This document shows positions 38,131-46,120 of a DNA stretch of 64,000 nucleotides, piece by piece. Position numbers and translations under genes: made by a program. Under the pieces are notes generated by a model. That model was not told the origin of the DNA. It searched no databases and saw only the letters and a program-made list of their open reading frames with translations. Origin of the DNA: Polynucleobacter sp. MWH-Loch1C5 (GTDB lineage: Bacteria; Pseudomonadota; Gammaproteobacteria; Burkholderiales; Burkholderiaceae); the NCBI RefSeq assembly GCF_018881775.1, contig NZ_JACVPR010000001.1, forward strand, positions 1,100,318-1,164,317, read 5' to 3'. Positions within the stretch are counted from its first letter, which is position 1. Every line of letters starts with the position of its first letter.

Positions 38131-39339
38131 ATGGCTTCATTGGAAGTATTTCGCGATCATTTTTTAAATGGGTTGGCTAATGGCTATTTGGATTTAGCGT
38201 GGTGGCAGATCATCGTAGTGACGTTGGTGCTCACACACATTACGATTGCTAGCGTCACCATCTTCTTGCACCGTTGTCAGGCACATCGTGCCTTAGATTT
38301 ACATCCTCTTCCATCCCATTTCTTTCGCTTTTGGCTGTGGTTGACCACTGGTATGGTGACTAAAGAGTGGGCTGCGATTCATCGTAAACATCACGCTAAA
38401 TGCGAAACCGCAGATGATCCTCATAGTCCGCAGGTACTAGGTATTCAAACCGTTTTAAGCCGTGGTGCTGAGTTATATCGTGCTGAGGCAAAAAACCGTG
38501 AAACGATTGAAAAGTATGGTCATGGCACACCTGACGACTGGGTGGAGCGCAATGTTTATTCCAAGTATCAGTGGCAAGGTGTGGGTTTAATGTTGATTAT
38601 TGACCTATTCTTATTTGGTGCTATTGGGGCAACCGTATGGGCGGTCCAGATGCTGTGGATTCCGATTACAGCCGCCGGAATTATTAATGGTATCGGCCAC
38701 TATTGGGGATACCGCAATTATGAGTGTGAGGATGCTTCGACCAATATTTTGCCTTGGGGTATTTTGATTGGCGGCGAGGAGCTGCATAACAATCATCACA
38801 CGTACGCCACGAGTGCCAAGCTATCTAATAAATGGTACGAATTTGATATTGGCTGGGGTTATATACGCGCTCTCGAGATGATGGGTTTGGCTAAAGTGAA
38901 AAAGACGCCACCCAAGCCTGTATTGGCAGATGTGCGTCAAGCTTGCGAGCTAACTTTGCAAGCAGTGATTGCTAATCGCTATGAAGTGATGTCCCGCTAT
39001 TCAAAGGCACTGCGCAAGACTCTAGATCATGAACTGACGCATATGCGTGAACTCGCAGGACGCTTCAGTGGTGCGCATACATGGCTACAAAAAGACGAGA
39101 GTAAATTAAGCTCAGATGAAAAAGCCCGTTTACAAGATTTGATGGATCAATCTAAAGCGGTACGCTTGATGATTGAGATGCGTCGCGAGTTAACTGCTCT
39201 TTGGGGTCGCTCTAACGTGACGAAAGAGCAGTTGATTGTGCAACTCCAGGATTGGTGCCAACGTGCTGAGGCTAGCGGTATGCAAGCTTTACAGGACTTC
39301 TCCTTGCGCTTACGCCGCTATACTTTGAAGCCTGCCTAG
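38131..39339 (+). CDS. Membrane fatty acid desaturase (acyl-CoA desaturase type) with helical C-terminal extension
   Basis: Di-iron desaturase predicted to introduce a cis double bond into saturated acyl chains at the inner membrane. Three histidine boxes are present: HRCQAHR (residues 47-53), HRKHH (84-88) and HNNHH (219-223), separated by two hydrophobic regions (about 24-45 and 150-188). The first 265 residues cover the catalytic fold. The last 130 residues are hydrophilic and helical, ending LWGRSNVTKEQLIVQLQDWC, then QRAEASGMQALQDFSLRLRR. GGGAGAGG precedes the ATG. It is a single gene between two terminators. Confidence 0.93.
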   Translation: MASLEVFRDHFLNGLANGYLDLAWWQIIVVTLVLTHITIASVTIFLHRCQAHRALDLHPLPSHFFRFWLWLTTGMVTKEWAAIHRKHHAKCETADDPHSPQVLGIQTVLSRGAELYRAEAKNRETIEKYGHGTPDDWVERNVYSKYQWQGVGLMLIIDLFLFGAIGATVWAVQMLWIPITAAGIINGIGHYWGYRNYECEDASTNILPWGILIGGEELHNNHHTYATSAKLSNKWYEFDIGWGYIRALEMMGLAKVKKTPPKPVLADVRQACELTLQAVIANRYEVMSRYSKALRKTLDHELTHMRELAGRFSGAHTWLQKDESKLSSDEKARLQDLMDQSKAVRLMIEMRRELTALWGRSNVTKEQLIVQLQDWCQRAEASGMQALQDFSLRLRRYTLKPA

Positions 39340-39362
39340 CCTCTATCAATCCAACAGCCAAT

Positions 39363-39389
39363 AAAAAACCCGCTTAGAGCGGGCTTTTT
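39363..39389. terminator. Bidirectional terminator between the desaturase gene and rpmG
   Basis: CCCGCT (39369-39374) pairs with AGCGGG (39378-39383) around a 3-base loop, with six A residues on the left (39363-39368) and five T residues on the right (39385-39389). It can thus end both the plus-strand desaturase transcript and the minus-strand rpmB-rpmG transcript. Confidence 0.88.
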
Positions 39390-39430
39390 ATTGCATGCCA
39401 CTTAAAGGCATGACCAGATTCTTCAATCAA

Positions 39431-39598
39431 TTATTTGATCTTAGTTTCCTTGTAAGCAACGTGCTTGCGTGCTTTAGGATCAAACTTCATGATTTCAATC
39501 TTTTCTGGCATCGTACGCTTGTTCTTGGTCGTGGTGTAGAAGTGACCTGTACCAGCTGTAGATTCCAGTTTGATTTTTTCGCGACCGCCTTTAGCCAT
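39431..39598 (-). CDS. rpmG: 50S ribosomal protein L33
   Basis: Small basic large-subunit protein near the exit site. The minus strand encodes 55 residues starting [20 protein letters not shown], then [20 protein letters not shown], and ending [10 protein letters not shown]. It is the zinc-free form, lacking the CxxC pairs. AAGGAG lies 9 bases before the ATG. It follows rpmB by 11 bases, the usual rpmB-rpmG order, and is followed by the shared terminator. Confidence 0.97.
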   Translation of the reverse strand: MAKGGREKIKLESTAGTGHFYTTTKNKRTMPEKIEIMKFDPKARKHVAYKETKIK

Positions 39599-39609
39599 TT
39601 TTGAGCTCC

Positions 39610-39843
39610 TTAAATTTCACCGCGAGCGCGTAAATCGGCCAATACGGCATCAATACCCACTTTGTCGATCAAGCGTAGACCAGCGTTCGTAATACGCAAG
39701 CTGACCCAACGATTTTCAGATTCAACCCAAAAACGACGGTTTTGCAGATTAGGCAAAAAGCGACGCTTCGTCTTATTGTTTGCATGGGAAACATTGTTGC
39801 CGACCATCGGCTTTTTCCCGGTGACTTGGCATACTCGTGCCAT
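39610..39843 (-). CDS. rpmB: 50S ribosomal protein L28
   Basis: Large-subunit ribosomal protein. The 77-residue sequence begins [20 protein letters not shown] and contains [20 protein letters not shown] and [20 protein letters not shown], diagnostic of L28. AAAGGAG precedes the ATG. It is co-transcribed with rpmG and lies downstream of radC on the same strand, the conserved radC-rpmB-rpmG order. Confidence 0.98.
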   Translation of the reverse strand: MARVCQVTGKKPMVGNNVSHANNKTKRRFLPNLQNRRFWVESENRWVSLRITNAGLRLIDKVGIDAVLADLRARGEI

Positions 39844-39873
39844 GACACACTCCTTTAATTGCGAAAAAACAAG

Positions 39874-39902
39874 ATTGTATCAGGTGCGGCACAAGTATTC
39901 CA
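39874..39902 (-). promoter_or_regulatory. Candidate rpmB-rpmG promoter
   Basis: On the minus strand TACAAT (39879 to 39874) is a good -10 box, 30 bases before the rpmB ATG. The -35 at 17-base spacing is TGGAAT (39902 to 39897), only a partial match. It lies in the 142-base gap between radC and rpmB, where I see nothing else. Confidence 0.35.
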
Positions 39903-39985
39903 CTACTTCTCTAGAAAAGCCATTTTTAGACCATGACTGCAGCGCGCAATGGTGTTTATAAGTTAGTATTTACTACCATTAATAG

Positions 39986-40660
39986 TTAAATAAAACCTTG
40001 CTCATGTAGAGAAATTGCCCCATTTTTTGAAACAATCAAGTGGTCTAAAAGATCAATTTGTACAAAGCTTAAAGCTTGCGCTAAAACAGCTGTTAGCTCT
40101 AAATCATCGGCACTTGGCTTTAATTCTCCGCTGGGATGGTTGTGCGCCACAATTAAATTGCTACAACCCAAATCCAGACACTCTTTGAGTACTTCTCGAA
40201 CATGGACGGTGGCGCAGTCCACCGTGCCACGAAAAAGTTCTTTGGCGCATATCAGTTGATTGCCAGGGTCTAAAAATAAGCAGGTAAATACTTCATAGGG
40301 TTTATGACCAATGGTGTTGATCAGAAAGTCTTTGACTAGCCCAATCGATTGCAAATTGTTGCGTTGTTCCAGTTCTTCAATATAGCTGCGACGTGCTATT
40401 TCAAGGCAGGCGCGCAATTGGGCCCATTTCGAAACGCCGATTCCCTTAAATTCTTTAAACGCCTGGTAGTCGGCATGCAATAGTTTGCCTAATGAGCCAA
40501 AATGCTGAATGAGCCGCAGTGCCATTTCACTAGCACTCTCCCCCGGAGTGCCAGTACGTAAAAATAGAGCCAAAAGCTCAATTTCACTGAGTGAACTAGG
40601 CCCTTGTGAAAGAAGTTTTTCTCGGGGTTTGTGTGGGTATGTGGAATCTTTTTTAATAAT
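39986..40660 (-). CDS. radC: RadC-family JAMM protein, non-canonical or uncertain start
   Basis: Member of the RadC/MPN family; the historic DNA-repair assignment is doubtful and the biochemical role unknown. The family N-terminus is seen as HKPREKLLSQGPSSLSEIEL with LALFLRTGTPGESA. The JAMM metal site IVAHNHPSGELKPSADDLEL lies at the C-terminal side, so the domain is intact. The coordinates assume an ATT start at 40660 (224 residues). No ATG, GTG or TTG occurs in frame where the start should be: the next upstream candidates lie inside the antisense of fkpB, and the first downstream TTG falls within ELLALF. The call is firm, the start is not. Confidence 0.85.
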   Translation of the reverse strand: MIKKDSTYPHKPREKLLSQGPSSLSEIELLALFLRTGTPGESASEMALRLIQHFGSLGKLLHADYQAFKEFKGIGVSKWAQLRACLEIARRSYIEELEQRNNLQSIGLVKDFLINTIGHKPYEVFTCLFLDPGNQLICAKELFRGTVDCATVHVREVLKECLDLGCSNLIVAHNHPSGELKPSADDLELTAVLAQALSFVQIDLLDHLIVSKNGAISLHEQGFI

Positions 40661-40678
40661 CGAATTGCTAGCTAAAAT
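40650..40678 (+). promoter_or_regulatory. Candidate fkpB promoter with very short leader
   Basis: TAAAAT at 40673-40678 matches five of six -10 positions and ends 6 bases before the fkpB ATG. The -35 at 17-base spacing (TTTTTA, 40650-40655) is poor. No ribosome site fits in the remaining 6 bases. The region overlaps the presumed radC start. Confidence 0.38.
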
Positions 40679-40684
40679 AGGCCT

Positions 40685-41146
40685 ATGACTAAATCTGACA
40701 AAAATACGACTTGCGTCTCGAGCAGTTCTTACCTGACGTTGAACTACCGCATCGGTTTGCCTGAAGGTGGCGACTTGGTAAACACTTTTGAAGATAAGCC
40801 TGCCACATTGTTGATGGGTACAGGACAGTTGTCGCCGATCTTGGAAGACGCTCTGTTGGGCTTGACGACGGGCGAGCGTAAGGTTTTTGAGTTCCCGCCT
40901 GAGAAAGCGTACGGGGTGCGTAACCCTGATTTGGTGAAACAGATTTCTTTGCAGACTCTGCGAGAAAACAGCTCGGCGGAGGAAGACTATCAAGCCGGAG
41001 ATATGATTGAGTTTAATGCGCCCAATGGTGCGAAGTACTCGGGTACCTTGCTGGCGATTGATGAGCAAACGGCCACCTTTGACTTTAATCATCCCTTGGC
41101 TGGTAAGACTATTCAATTTGAAGTTGAAATTATTGGCATCCTCTAA
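40685..41146 (+). CDS. fkpB: FKBP-type peptidyl-prolyl isomerase (SlpA/FkpB-like)
   Basis: Proline isomerase with chaperone activity. The 153-residue protein shows LTLNYRIGLPEGGDLVNTFE, LLMGTGQLSPILEDALLGLT and FPPEKAYGVRNPDLV, followed by an insert-in-flap region and FDFNHPLAGKTIQFEVEIIG, as in SlpA. The next gene, ispH, starts at the very next base after its stop, the conserved fkpB-ispH pairing of proteobacteria. It is divergent from radC. Confidence 0.95.
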   Translation: MTKSDKNTTCVSSSSYLTLNYRIGLPEGGDLVNTFEDKPATLLMGTGQLSPILEDALLGLTTGERKVFEFPPEKAYGVRNPDLVKQISLQTLRENSSAEEDYQAGDMIEFNAPNGAKYSGTLLAIDEQTATFDFNHPLAGKTIQFEVEIIGIL

Positions 41147-42097
41147 ATGACTCAGAGTTCCACTGTTGCTGATGCTGAGATTGTGTTGGCGCAACCGCGT
41201 GGTTTTTGTGCGGGAGTAGACCGAGCGATCACCATTGTTGAGAAAGCCTTGGAAAAATTTGGGCCGCCTATTTATGTGCGTCATGAGATTGTGCACAACG
41301 CTTATGTCGTTAATGATTTGCGCGCACGCGGTGCGGTTTTTGTAGATGAGTTGTCTGAGGTGCCCACGGGTGCAACTGTCATTTTTAGTGCTCATGGTGT
41401 ATCGCCCGCGATTCGTGAAGAGGCGACTCGACGGGGGCTGAAGATTTTTGATGCCACATGTCCTTTGGTGACTAAGGTTCATGTTGAGGTCATCAAAATG
41501 CGCAAAGAAGGTATGCAGGTGGTGATGATTGGTCATAAAGGTCATCCTGAGGTTGAAGGCACCATGGGCCAGGTCCCTGATGGCATTCAACTTGTAGAGT
41601 CCATTGCTGATGTGGAGCGCTTAAATATTGCCAGCGATAGTCCGATTGCTTACGTCACTCAAACCACTTTGTCTGTCGATGAGACGGTGGAGATTGTGGC
41701 TGCTTTAAAACGTAAATATCCGCATATCACACAACCCAAAAAACAAGATATTTGTTACGCCACCCAAAATCGTCAGGACGCCGTGAAATTTATGGCACCA
41801 CAAGTTGAAATAGTTATTGTGGTTGGTAGTCCAAATAGTTCCAACTCCAATCGCTTGCGTGAATTATCTGAAAAGCTGGGTGTAATTTCCTACATGGTGG
41901 ATCATCCAGATCAATTGCAGCCGGAATGGTTTGTGAATAAAAAGCGCGTGGGCTTAACAGCAGGTGCGTCAGCACCGGAGAGTTTGGCGCAATCGATTAT
42001 TGAGAGGATTAAATCATTTGGTCCTCGCCAAGTCAAAAACCTAGAGGGTATAGTAGAGACCACAGCCTTTGCTTTACCTAAAGGGTTGAATGATTAA
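41147..42097 (+). CDS. ispH: 4-hydroxy-3-methylbut-2-enyl diphosphate reductase
   Basis: Iron-sulfur enzyme of the last MEP-pathway step, giving IPP and DMAPP. The 316-residue protein has the three cluster cysteines in PRGFCAGVDRAI (C21), FDATCPLVTKVH and DICYATQNRQDAV, plus the histidine of VRHEIVHNAYVVNDLRARGA and the substrate block SPNSSNSNRLRE. Its product feeds prenylation, including the dimethylallyl donor used by MiaA elsewhere in the window. It abuts fkpB and lies 30 bases before the liv operon. Confidence 0.98.
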   Translation: MTQSSTVADAEIVLAQPRGFCAGVDRAITIVEKALEKFGPPIYVRHEIVHNAYVVNDLRARGAVFVDELSEVPTGATVIFSAHGVSPAIREEATRRGLKIFDATCPLVTKVHVEVIKMRKEGMQVVMIGHKGHPEVEGTMGQVPDGIQLVESIADVERLNIASDSPIAYVTQTTLSVDETVEIVAALKRKYPHITQPKKQDICYATQNRQDAVKFMAPQVEIVIVVGSPNSSNSNRLRELSEKLGVISYMVDHPDQLQPEWFVNKKRVGLTAGASAPESLAQSIIERIKSFGPRQVKNLEGIVETTAFALPKGLND

Positions 42098-42127
42098 ATT
42101 TTTTGGGCACTGATTAGGAGATCGTGA

Positions 42128-43285
42128 ATGAACAAAAAAATAGTTTGGGCACCCTTAGCCATCGCACTCGCAGTGAGTATCGTTGCTTGTGGCAAAAAAG
42201 AAGAAAAAGCTGCAGATGGTTCGCAGATCATCAAAATTGGTCACGTAGCACCTCTGACGGGTGGCATCGCTCATTTGGGTAAAGATAATGAGAATGGCGC
42301 ACGTCTTGCCGTGGAAGAGGTGAATCAAGCAGGCCTTACGATTAATGGCAAGAAAGTCACCTTGGTTTTAGTACCTGAAGATGATGCTGCTGATCCTAAG
42401 ACAGCGACTTCTGTGGCGCAAAAATTAGTAGATGCAAAAGTGGTTGCCGTTGTTGGGCATCTGAATTCAGGGACCACGATTCCAGCTTCCAAAATATATA
42501 GTGATGCAGGTATTGTGCAGGTATCCCCTTCAGCAACGAACCCCGATTACACCAAGCAAGGCTTTAAAACGACATTCCGCTTAGTGGCTACCGATGCGCA
42601 ACAAGGACCGGCTTTGGCTAACTACACGACTAAAAATCTGAAAGCCAAGACAGTGGCCATTATTGATGATGCAACTCAGTATGGCAAAGGTTTGGCAGAT
42701 GAGTTTGAGAAAACGATTAAGGCCGCTGGAGTGAAGGTGCTTGCTCGTGAAGCAACCAATGACAAAGCGACCGACTTCAAAGCCATTCTGACCAAGATCA
42801 AGGGTCTTAAGCCCGATGTGATTATGTATGGTGGTATGGACGCCACAGGTGGCCCATTGGCTAAGCAAGCTAAAGAGTTAGGCATCAAGTCAAAAATTGT
42901 TGCTGGTGATGGTGTGTGTACTGATAAGGTGGCAGAGTTAGCAGGTGATGCAGTGAGCAATATTATTTGTTCTGAAGCCGGTATGGCACTTGCCAAAATG
43001 GAAGCAGGCGAAGATTTCCAAAAGCGCTACAAAACACGTTTTAACGCTGACGTACAAATTTATGCACCATTTACTTATGACTCTGTCATGGTGATTGTCG
43101 ATGCGATGAAGCGTGCTAATTCGACTGAGTCAGCGAAGATTCTTGAAGCGGTAGCGCAAACCAATATGAAGGGATTGATTGGTAACATTGCTTTTGATGC
43201 CAAAGGTGATCTCAAAGAGGGTGTGATTACTCTTTACGAATACAAAAACAAAAAGAAGTCAGTTCTCGAAATCGTCAAGATGTAA
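42128..43285 (+). CDS. Branched-chain amino acid ABC transporter substrate-binding lipoprotein
   Basis: Periplasmic type I binding protein that supplies ligand to the Liv permease. The 385-residue product has a lipoprotein signal (hydrophobic WAPLAIALAVSIVAC, lipobox IVAC with the lipidated cysteine at 21), then IKIGHVAPLTGGIAHLGKDN and the LivJ/LivK-like fold with VVGHLNSGTTIPASKIYSDA and VQVSPSATNPDYT. AGGAG lies 9 bases before the ATG. It is first in the operon. Leu/Ile/Val is the family default; other amides or amino acids are possible. Confidence 0.93.
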   Translation: MNKKIVWAPLAIALAVSIVACGKKEEKAADGSQIIKIGHVAPLTGGIAHLGKDNENGARLAVEEVNQAGLTINGKKVTLVLVPEDDAADPKTATSVAQKLVDAKVVAVVGHLNSGTTIPASKIYSDAGIVQVSPSATNPDYTKQGFKTTFRLVATDAQQGPALANYTTKNLKAKTVAIIDDATQYGKGLADEFEKTIKAAGVKVLAREATNDKATDFKAILTKIKGLKPDVIMYGGMDATGGPLAKQAKELGIKSKIVAGDGVCTDKVAELAGDAVSNIICSEAGMALAKMEAGEDFQKRYKTRFNADVQIYAPFTYDSVMVIVDAMKRANSTESAKILEAVAQTNMKGLIGNIAFDAKGDLKEGVITLYEYKNKKKSVLEIVKM

Positions 43286-43291
43286 AGCAAA

Positions 43292-43313
43292 CGGGGTGTC
43301 AGATGACACCCCG
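43292..43313 (+). other. Intercistronic hairpin between the liv binding-protein gene and livH
   Basis: CGGGGTGTC (43292-43300) and GACACCCCG (43305-43313) form a perfect 9-bp GC-rich stem with a 4-base loop. It begins 6 bases after the binding-protein stop and ends 8 bases before the livH ATG, with no T-run. Similar hairpins often stabilise the upstream binding-protein mRNA and reduce expression of the permease. Confidence 0.7.
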
Positions 43314-43321
43314 CATTGTTT

Positions 43322-44257
43322 ATGGATATTTTTTTACAACAAATTATTAATGGCCTTGTACTAGGCAGTATTTATGCCTTGATCGCCTTAGGCTATACGA
43401 TGGTCTATGGTATTTTGGGCATTATTAACTTTGCTCATGGTGATGTTTTGATGGTGGGGGCCATGTTGGCCTTGACCTTCATCATGACGATGATGGGTTT
43501 GTGGCCCGATATGCCGGCATGGTTGACGCTTTGTTTGGCAATCGGTTTCTCGATGGCTTTGTGTGCGGCTCTGAGTTACTCCATCGAAAAGATAGCTTAT
43601 CGCCCCTTACGTCAGGCGCCTCGTTTAGCACCTTTGATTACAGCAATCGGCGTATCTATTTTGTTGCAGACGATTGCCATGATGATTTGGTCCCGTAACC
43701 CTCTGACATTTCCGCAGTTATTACCGACTCAGCCTATGCAGGTATTCGGGACGGGTGCCACGATTACAGGTAAAGAAATTGTGATTCTTCTTACTTCATT
43801 GCTAGTCATGGTGGCTCTATTACTCTTAGTTGAAAAAACTCGCTTAGGTAGAGCCATGCGTGCCACTGCAGAAAATAAACAAGTGGCAGCCCTGATGGGC
43901 GTGAACCCCAATCGGATTATCTCAATCACATTCATGTTGGGCGGTGCCTTAGCGGCATTAGCAGGAGTGATGATAGCGACCAACTATGGTAATGCTCATT
44001 TTTATATGGGGTTCATTCCTGGTCTGAAGGCCTTCACAGCAGCGGTTTTGGGAGGCATTGGTAACTTACCTGGGGCGATGTTAGGCGGTTTACTGCTCGG
44101 TTTAATTGAATCTCTAGGGGCAGGTTACATTGGCGATCTGACTGGTGGTGTGCTGGGCTCAAATTACCAAGATGTATTTGCCTTTGCGGTCTTGATTCTG
44201 GTTTTGGTATTTAGACCTTCAGGGCTCTTGGGTGAGCGGGTGGCTGATCGTGCTTAA
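43322..44257 (+). CDS. livH: Branched-chain amino acid ABC transporter permease LivH
   Basis: Inner-membrane permease subunit. I start at the ATG at 43322 (MDIFLQQIINGLVLGSIYAL), since a TTG two codons earlier adds nothing conserved; 311 residues with about eight membrane helices. Family blocks include GILGIINFAHGDVLMVGAML, ATAENKQVAALMGVNPNRII and FIPGLKAFTAAVLGGIGNLP. No ribosome site is visible because the intercistronic hairpin occupies that space. Its 3' end overlaps livM. Confidence 0.95.
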   Translation: MDIFLQQIINGLVLGSIYALIALGYTMVYGILGIINFAHGDVLMVGAMLALTFIMTMMGLWPDMPAWLTLCLAIGFSMALCAALSYSIEKIAYRPLRQAPRLAPLITAIGVSILLQTIAMMIWSRNPLTFPQLLPTQPMQVFGTGATITGKEIVILLTSLLVMVALLLLVEKTRLGRAMRATAENKQVAALMGVNPNRIISITFMLGGALAALAGVMIATNYGNAHFYMGFIPGLKAFTAAVLGGIGNLPGAMLGGLLLGLIESLGAGYIGDLTGGVLGSNYQDVFAFAVLILVLVFRPSGLLGERVADRA

Positions 44258-45353
44258 ACCCAATCCAATCTTTGCTCAGAAACCTTTTCTAGGTCTTGCT
44301 CTATTTGCCAGCGCTATTATTTTGGCGCCTTGGATTGTGGGTGGTATTGGTGGTAACTACTGGGTACGCATACTCGATTTTGCCCTGTTGTATCTGATGC
44401 TCGCTATTGGGCTCAATATTGTGGTTGGATTTGCAGGTTTGCTAGATTTGGGTTTCATAGCTTTTTATGCTGTGGGGGCTTATACCGCTGCATTACTCTC
44501 ATCGCCACACTTGAGCTCTCATTTTCCATGGATTGCCGAGCTTTTCCCGCATGGCCTACATTTGAGCGTATGGCTCATCATTCCAATTGCAGCGACCATT
44601 GCCGCCATTTTTGGATGTTTATTAGGTGCGCCAACGCTGAAGTTAAGGGGAGACTATTTAGCGATAGTCACCTTGGGCTTTGGCGAAATTATTCGTATTT
44701 TTATGAATAATCTAGATCGTCCTGTGAACATTACCAATGGTCCCAAAGGGATTCGGGCCATCGATCCGATAACTGTCTTTGGTGTCGACCTCTCTAAAAA
44801 AGTAGATCTTGGTTTTATACAAATTGAAGCCGTCTATTTGAGCTATTACTTATTTGTACTCCTGGCACTCTTAGTGATTCTGATTGCTTATCGCCTACAA
44901 CATTCTCGTTTGGGCCGCGCTTGGGTGGCTATCCGTGAAGATGAAATCGCCGCGAAAGCTATGGGCATCAATACGCGCAACGTCAAACTCTTAGCCTTTG
45001 CTTTGGGTGCCTCATTTGGGGGTGTGGCTGGTGCCATGTTTGCTGCTTTTCAGGGTTTCGTATCACCCGAATCATTTGTGCTTTGGGAATCAATCGTGAT
45101 CTTGGCGATGGTTGTGTTAGGAGGTATGGGGCATATCCCTGGCGTGATTTTGGGCACTTTTTTATTGGCAGGTTTACCTGAGCTTTTGCGCGCGGGTATT
45201 GAGCCTTTACAAAGAATGCTTTTCGGTTCGGTGGTGCTTGAAGCAGAAATCATTCGACAATTGTTATTTGGTTTAGCCTTGATCTTGATCATGTTGTATC
45301 GCCCGCAAGGTATTTGGCCGCCTTCTCATCAAGTGGGAAGGAGAACATCATGA
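44232..45353 (+). CDS. livM: Branched-chain amino acid ABC transporter permease LivM
   Basis: Second permease subunit, 373 residues with about nine membrane helices. It contains LAIGLNIVVGFAGLLDLGFI, FYAVGAYTAALL, LRGDYLAIVTLGFGEIIRIF, NITNGPKGI and AIREDEIAAKAMGINTRNVK, which define LivM. The start is uncertain: GTG at 44232 overlaps livH by 26 bases, while GTG at 44250 would overlap by 8 bases. The stop overlaps livG as ATGA. Confidence 0.94.
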   Translation: MSGWLIVLKPNPIFAQKPFLGLALFASAIILAPWIVGGIGGNYWVRILDFALLYLMLAIGLNIVVGFAGLLDLGFIAFYAVGAYTAALLSSPHLSSHFPWIAELFPHGLHLSVWLIIPIAATIAAIFGCLLGAPTLKLRGDYLAIVTLGFGEIIRIFMNNLDRPVNITNGPKGIRAIDPITVFGVDLSKKVDLGFIQIEAVYLSYYLFVLLALLVILIAYRLQHSRLGRAWVAIREDEIAAKAMGINTRNVKLLAFALGASFGGVAGAMFAAFQGFVSPESFVLWESIVILAMVVLGGMGHIPGVILGTFLLAGLPELLRAGIEPLQRMLFGSVVLEAEIIRQLLFGLALILIMLYRPQGIWPPSHQVGRRTS

Positions 45354-46120
45354 GTCAATATCTCCTAGATGTGCGAGGCGTTGTTAAGCGTTTTGGCGGA
45401 CTAGTTGCCTTACAAGATGTTTCTTTACAAATAGAAGCTGGTTCTATTGTGGGCTTGATTGGACCCAATGGGGCAGGCAAAACGACTTTCTTTAATGTCA
45501 TTACCGGTTTGTATGAACCGGACGCTGGTGAGTTTTATCTTGAGGGGCAGACTTATGAACCTCGAGCAGTTCACGAGGTCGCGCAAGCTGGAATTGCTCG
45601 CACTTTCCAAAATATTCGTTTGTTTGGTGAGATGACTGCCATAGAAAACGTCATGGTAGGTCAACATATCAGAACTCAATCTGGAGTTTGGGCTACGATT
45701 TTGCAAAGCCAAAGTTTTAAAAATGAAGAGCGTGAAATCCGTGAACGTGCCCAAGCCTTATTGGATTATGTAGGTATTGCTCGATATACAGATTTCACGG
45801 CCAAAAATTTATCTTATGGTCATCAACGTCGTTTAGAAATTGCGCGAGCACTGGCTACCCAACCCAAATTACTGGCTTTAGATGAGCCAGCAGCCGGCAT
45901 GAATGCCACTGAAAAACTAGAACTGCAAGCGCTATTAGAAAAAATTGCCGGCGATGGGAAAACGATTCTTTTGATTGAACATGATGTCAAATTGGTCATG
46001 AATTTATGTCAACGCTTAACTGTGCTTGATTACGGTCGCGTGATTGCCGAGGGTCGGCCTGAAGATGTGAGGACTCATCCTGCTGTGATTGAAGCTTACC
46101 TAGGTGGGGCGCACGCATGA
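45350..46120 (+). CDS. livG: Branched-chain amino acid ABC transporter ATP-binding protein LivG
   Basis: ATPase subunit of the Liv transporter. The ATG at 45350, overlapping the livM stop and preceded by GGAAGGAG, is the start; 256 residues. Seen are Walker A GPNGAGKTTFFN, the Q-loop region GIARTFQNIRLFGEMTAIEN, signature LSYGHQRRLEIARAL, Walker B LLALDEPAAGMN and the switch histidine in LLIEHDVKLVM. The DEPAAGMN form is typical of LivG. It is translationally coupled to livF by ATGA. Confidence 0.97.
   Translation: MSQYLLDVRGVVKRFGGLVALQDVSLQIEAGSIVGLIGPNGAGKTTFFNVITGLYEPDAGEFYLEGQTYEPRAVHEVAQAGIARTFQNIRLFGEMTAIENVMVGQHIRTQSGVWATILQSQSFKNEEREIRERAQALLDYVGIARYTDFTAKNLSYGHQRRLEIARALATQPKLLALDEPAAGMNATEKLELQALLEKIAGDGKTILLIEHDVKLVMNLCQRLTVLDYGRVIAEGRPEDVRTHPAVIEAYLGGAHA

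Noticed and set aside
40661..41590. A long open minus-strand frame continuous with radC, antisense to fkpB and ispH, which would add about 310 residues to RadC.
   Set aside because: It is exactly codon-aligned with the opposite strand of two well-conserved genes, its translation resembles no protein and it is rich in residues typical of antisense frames. RadC proteins are about 220 residues.
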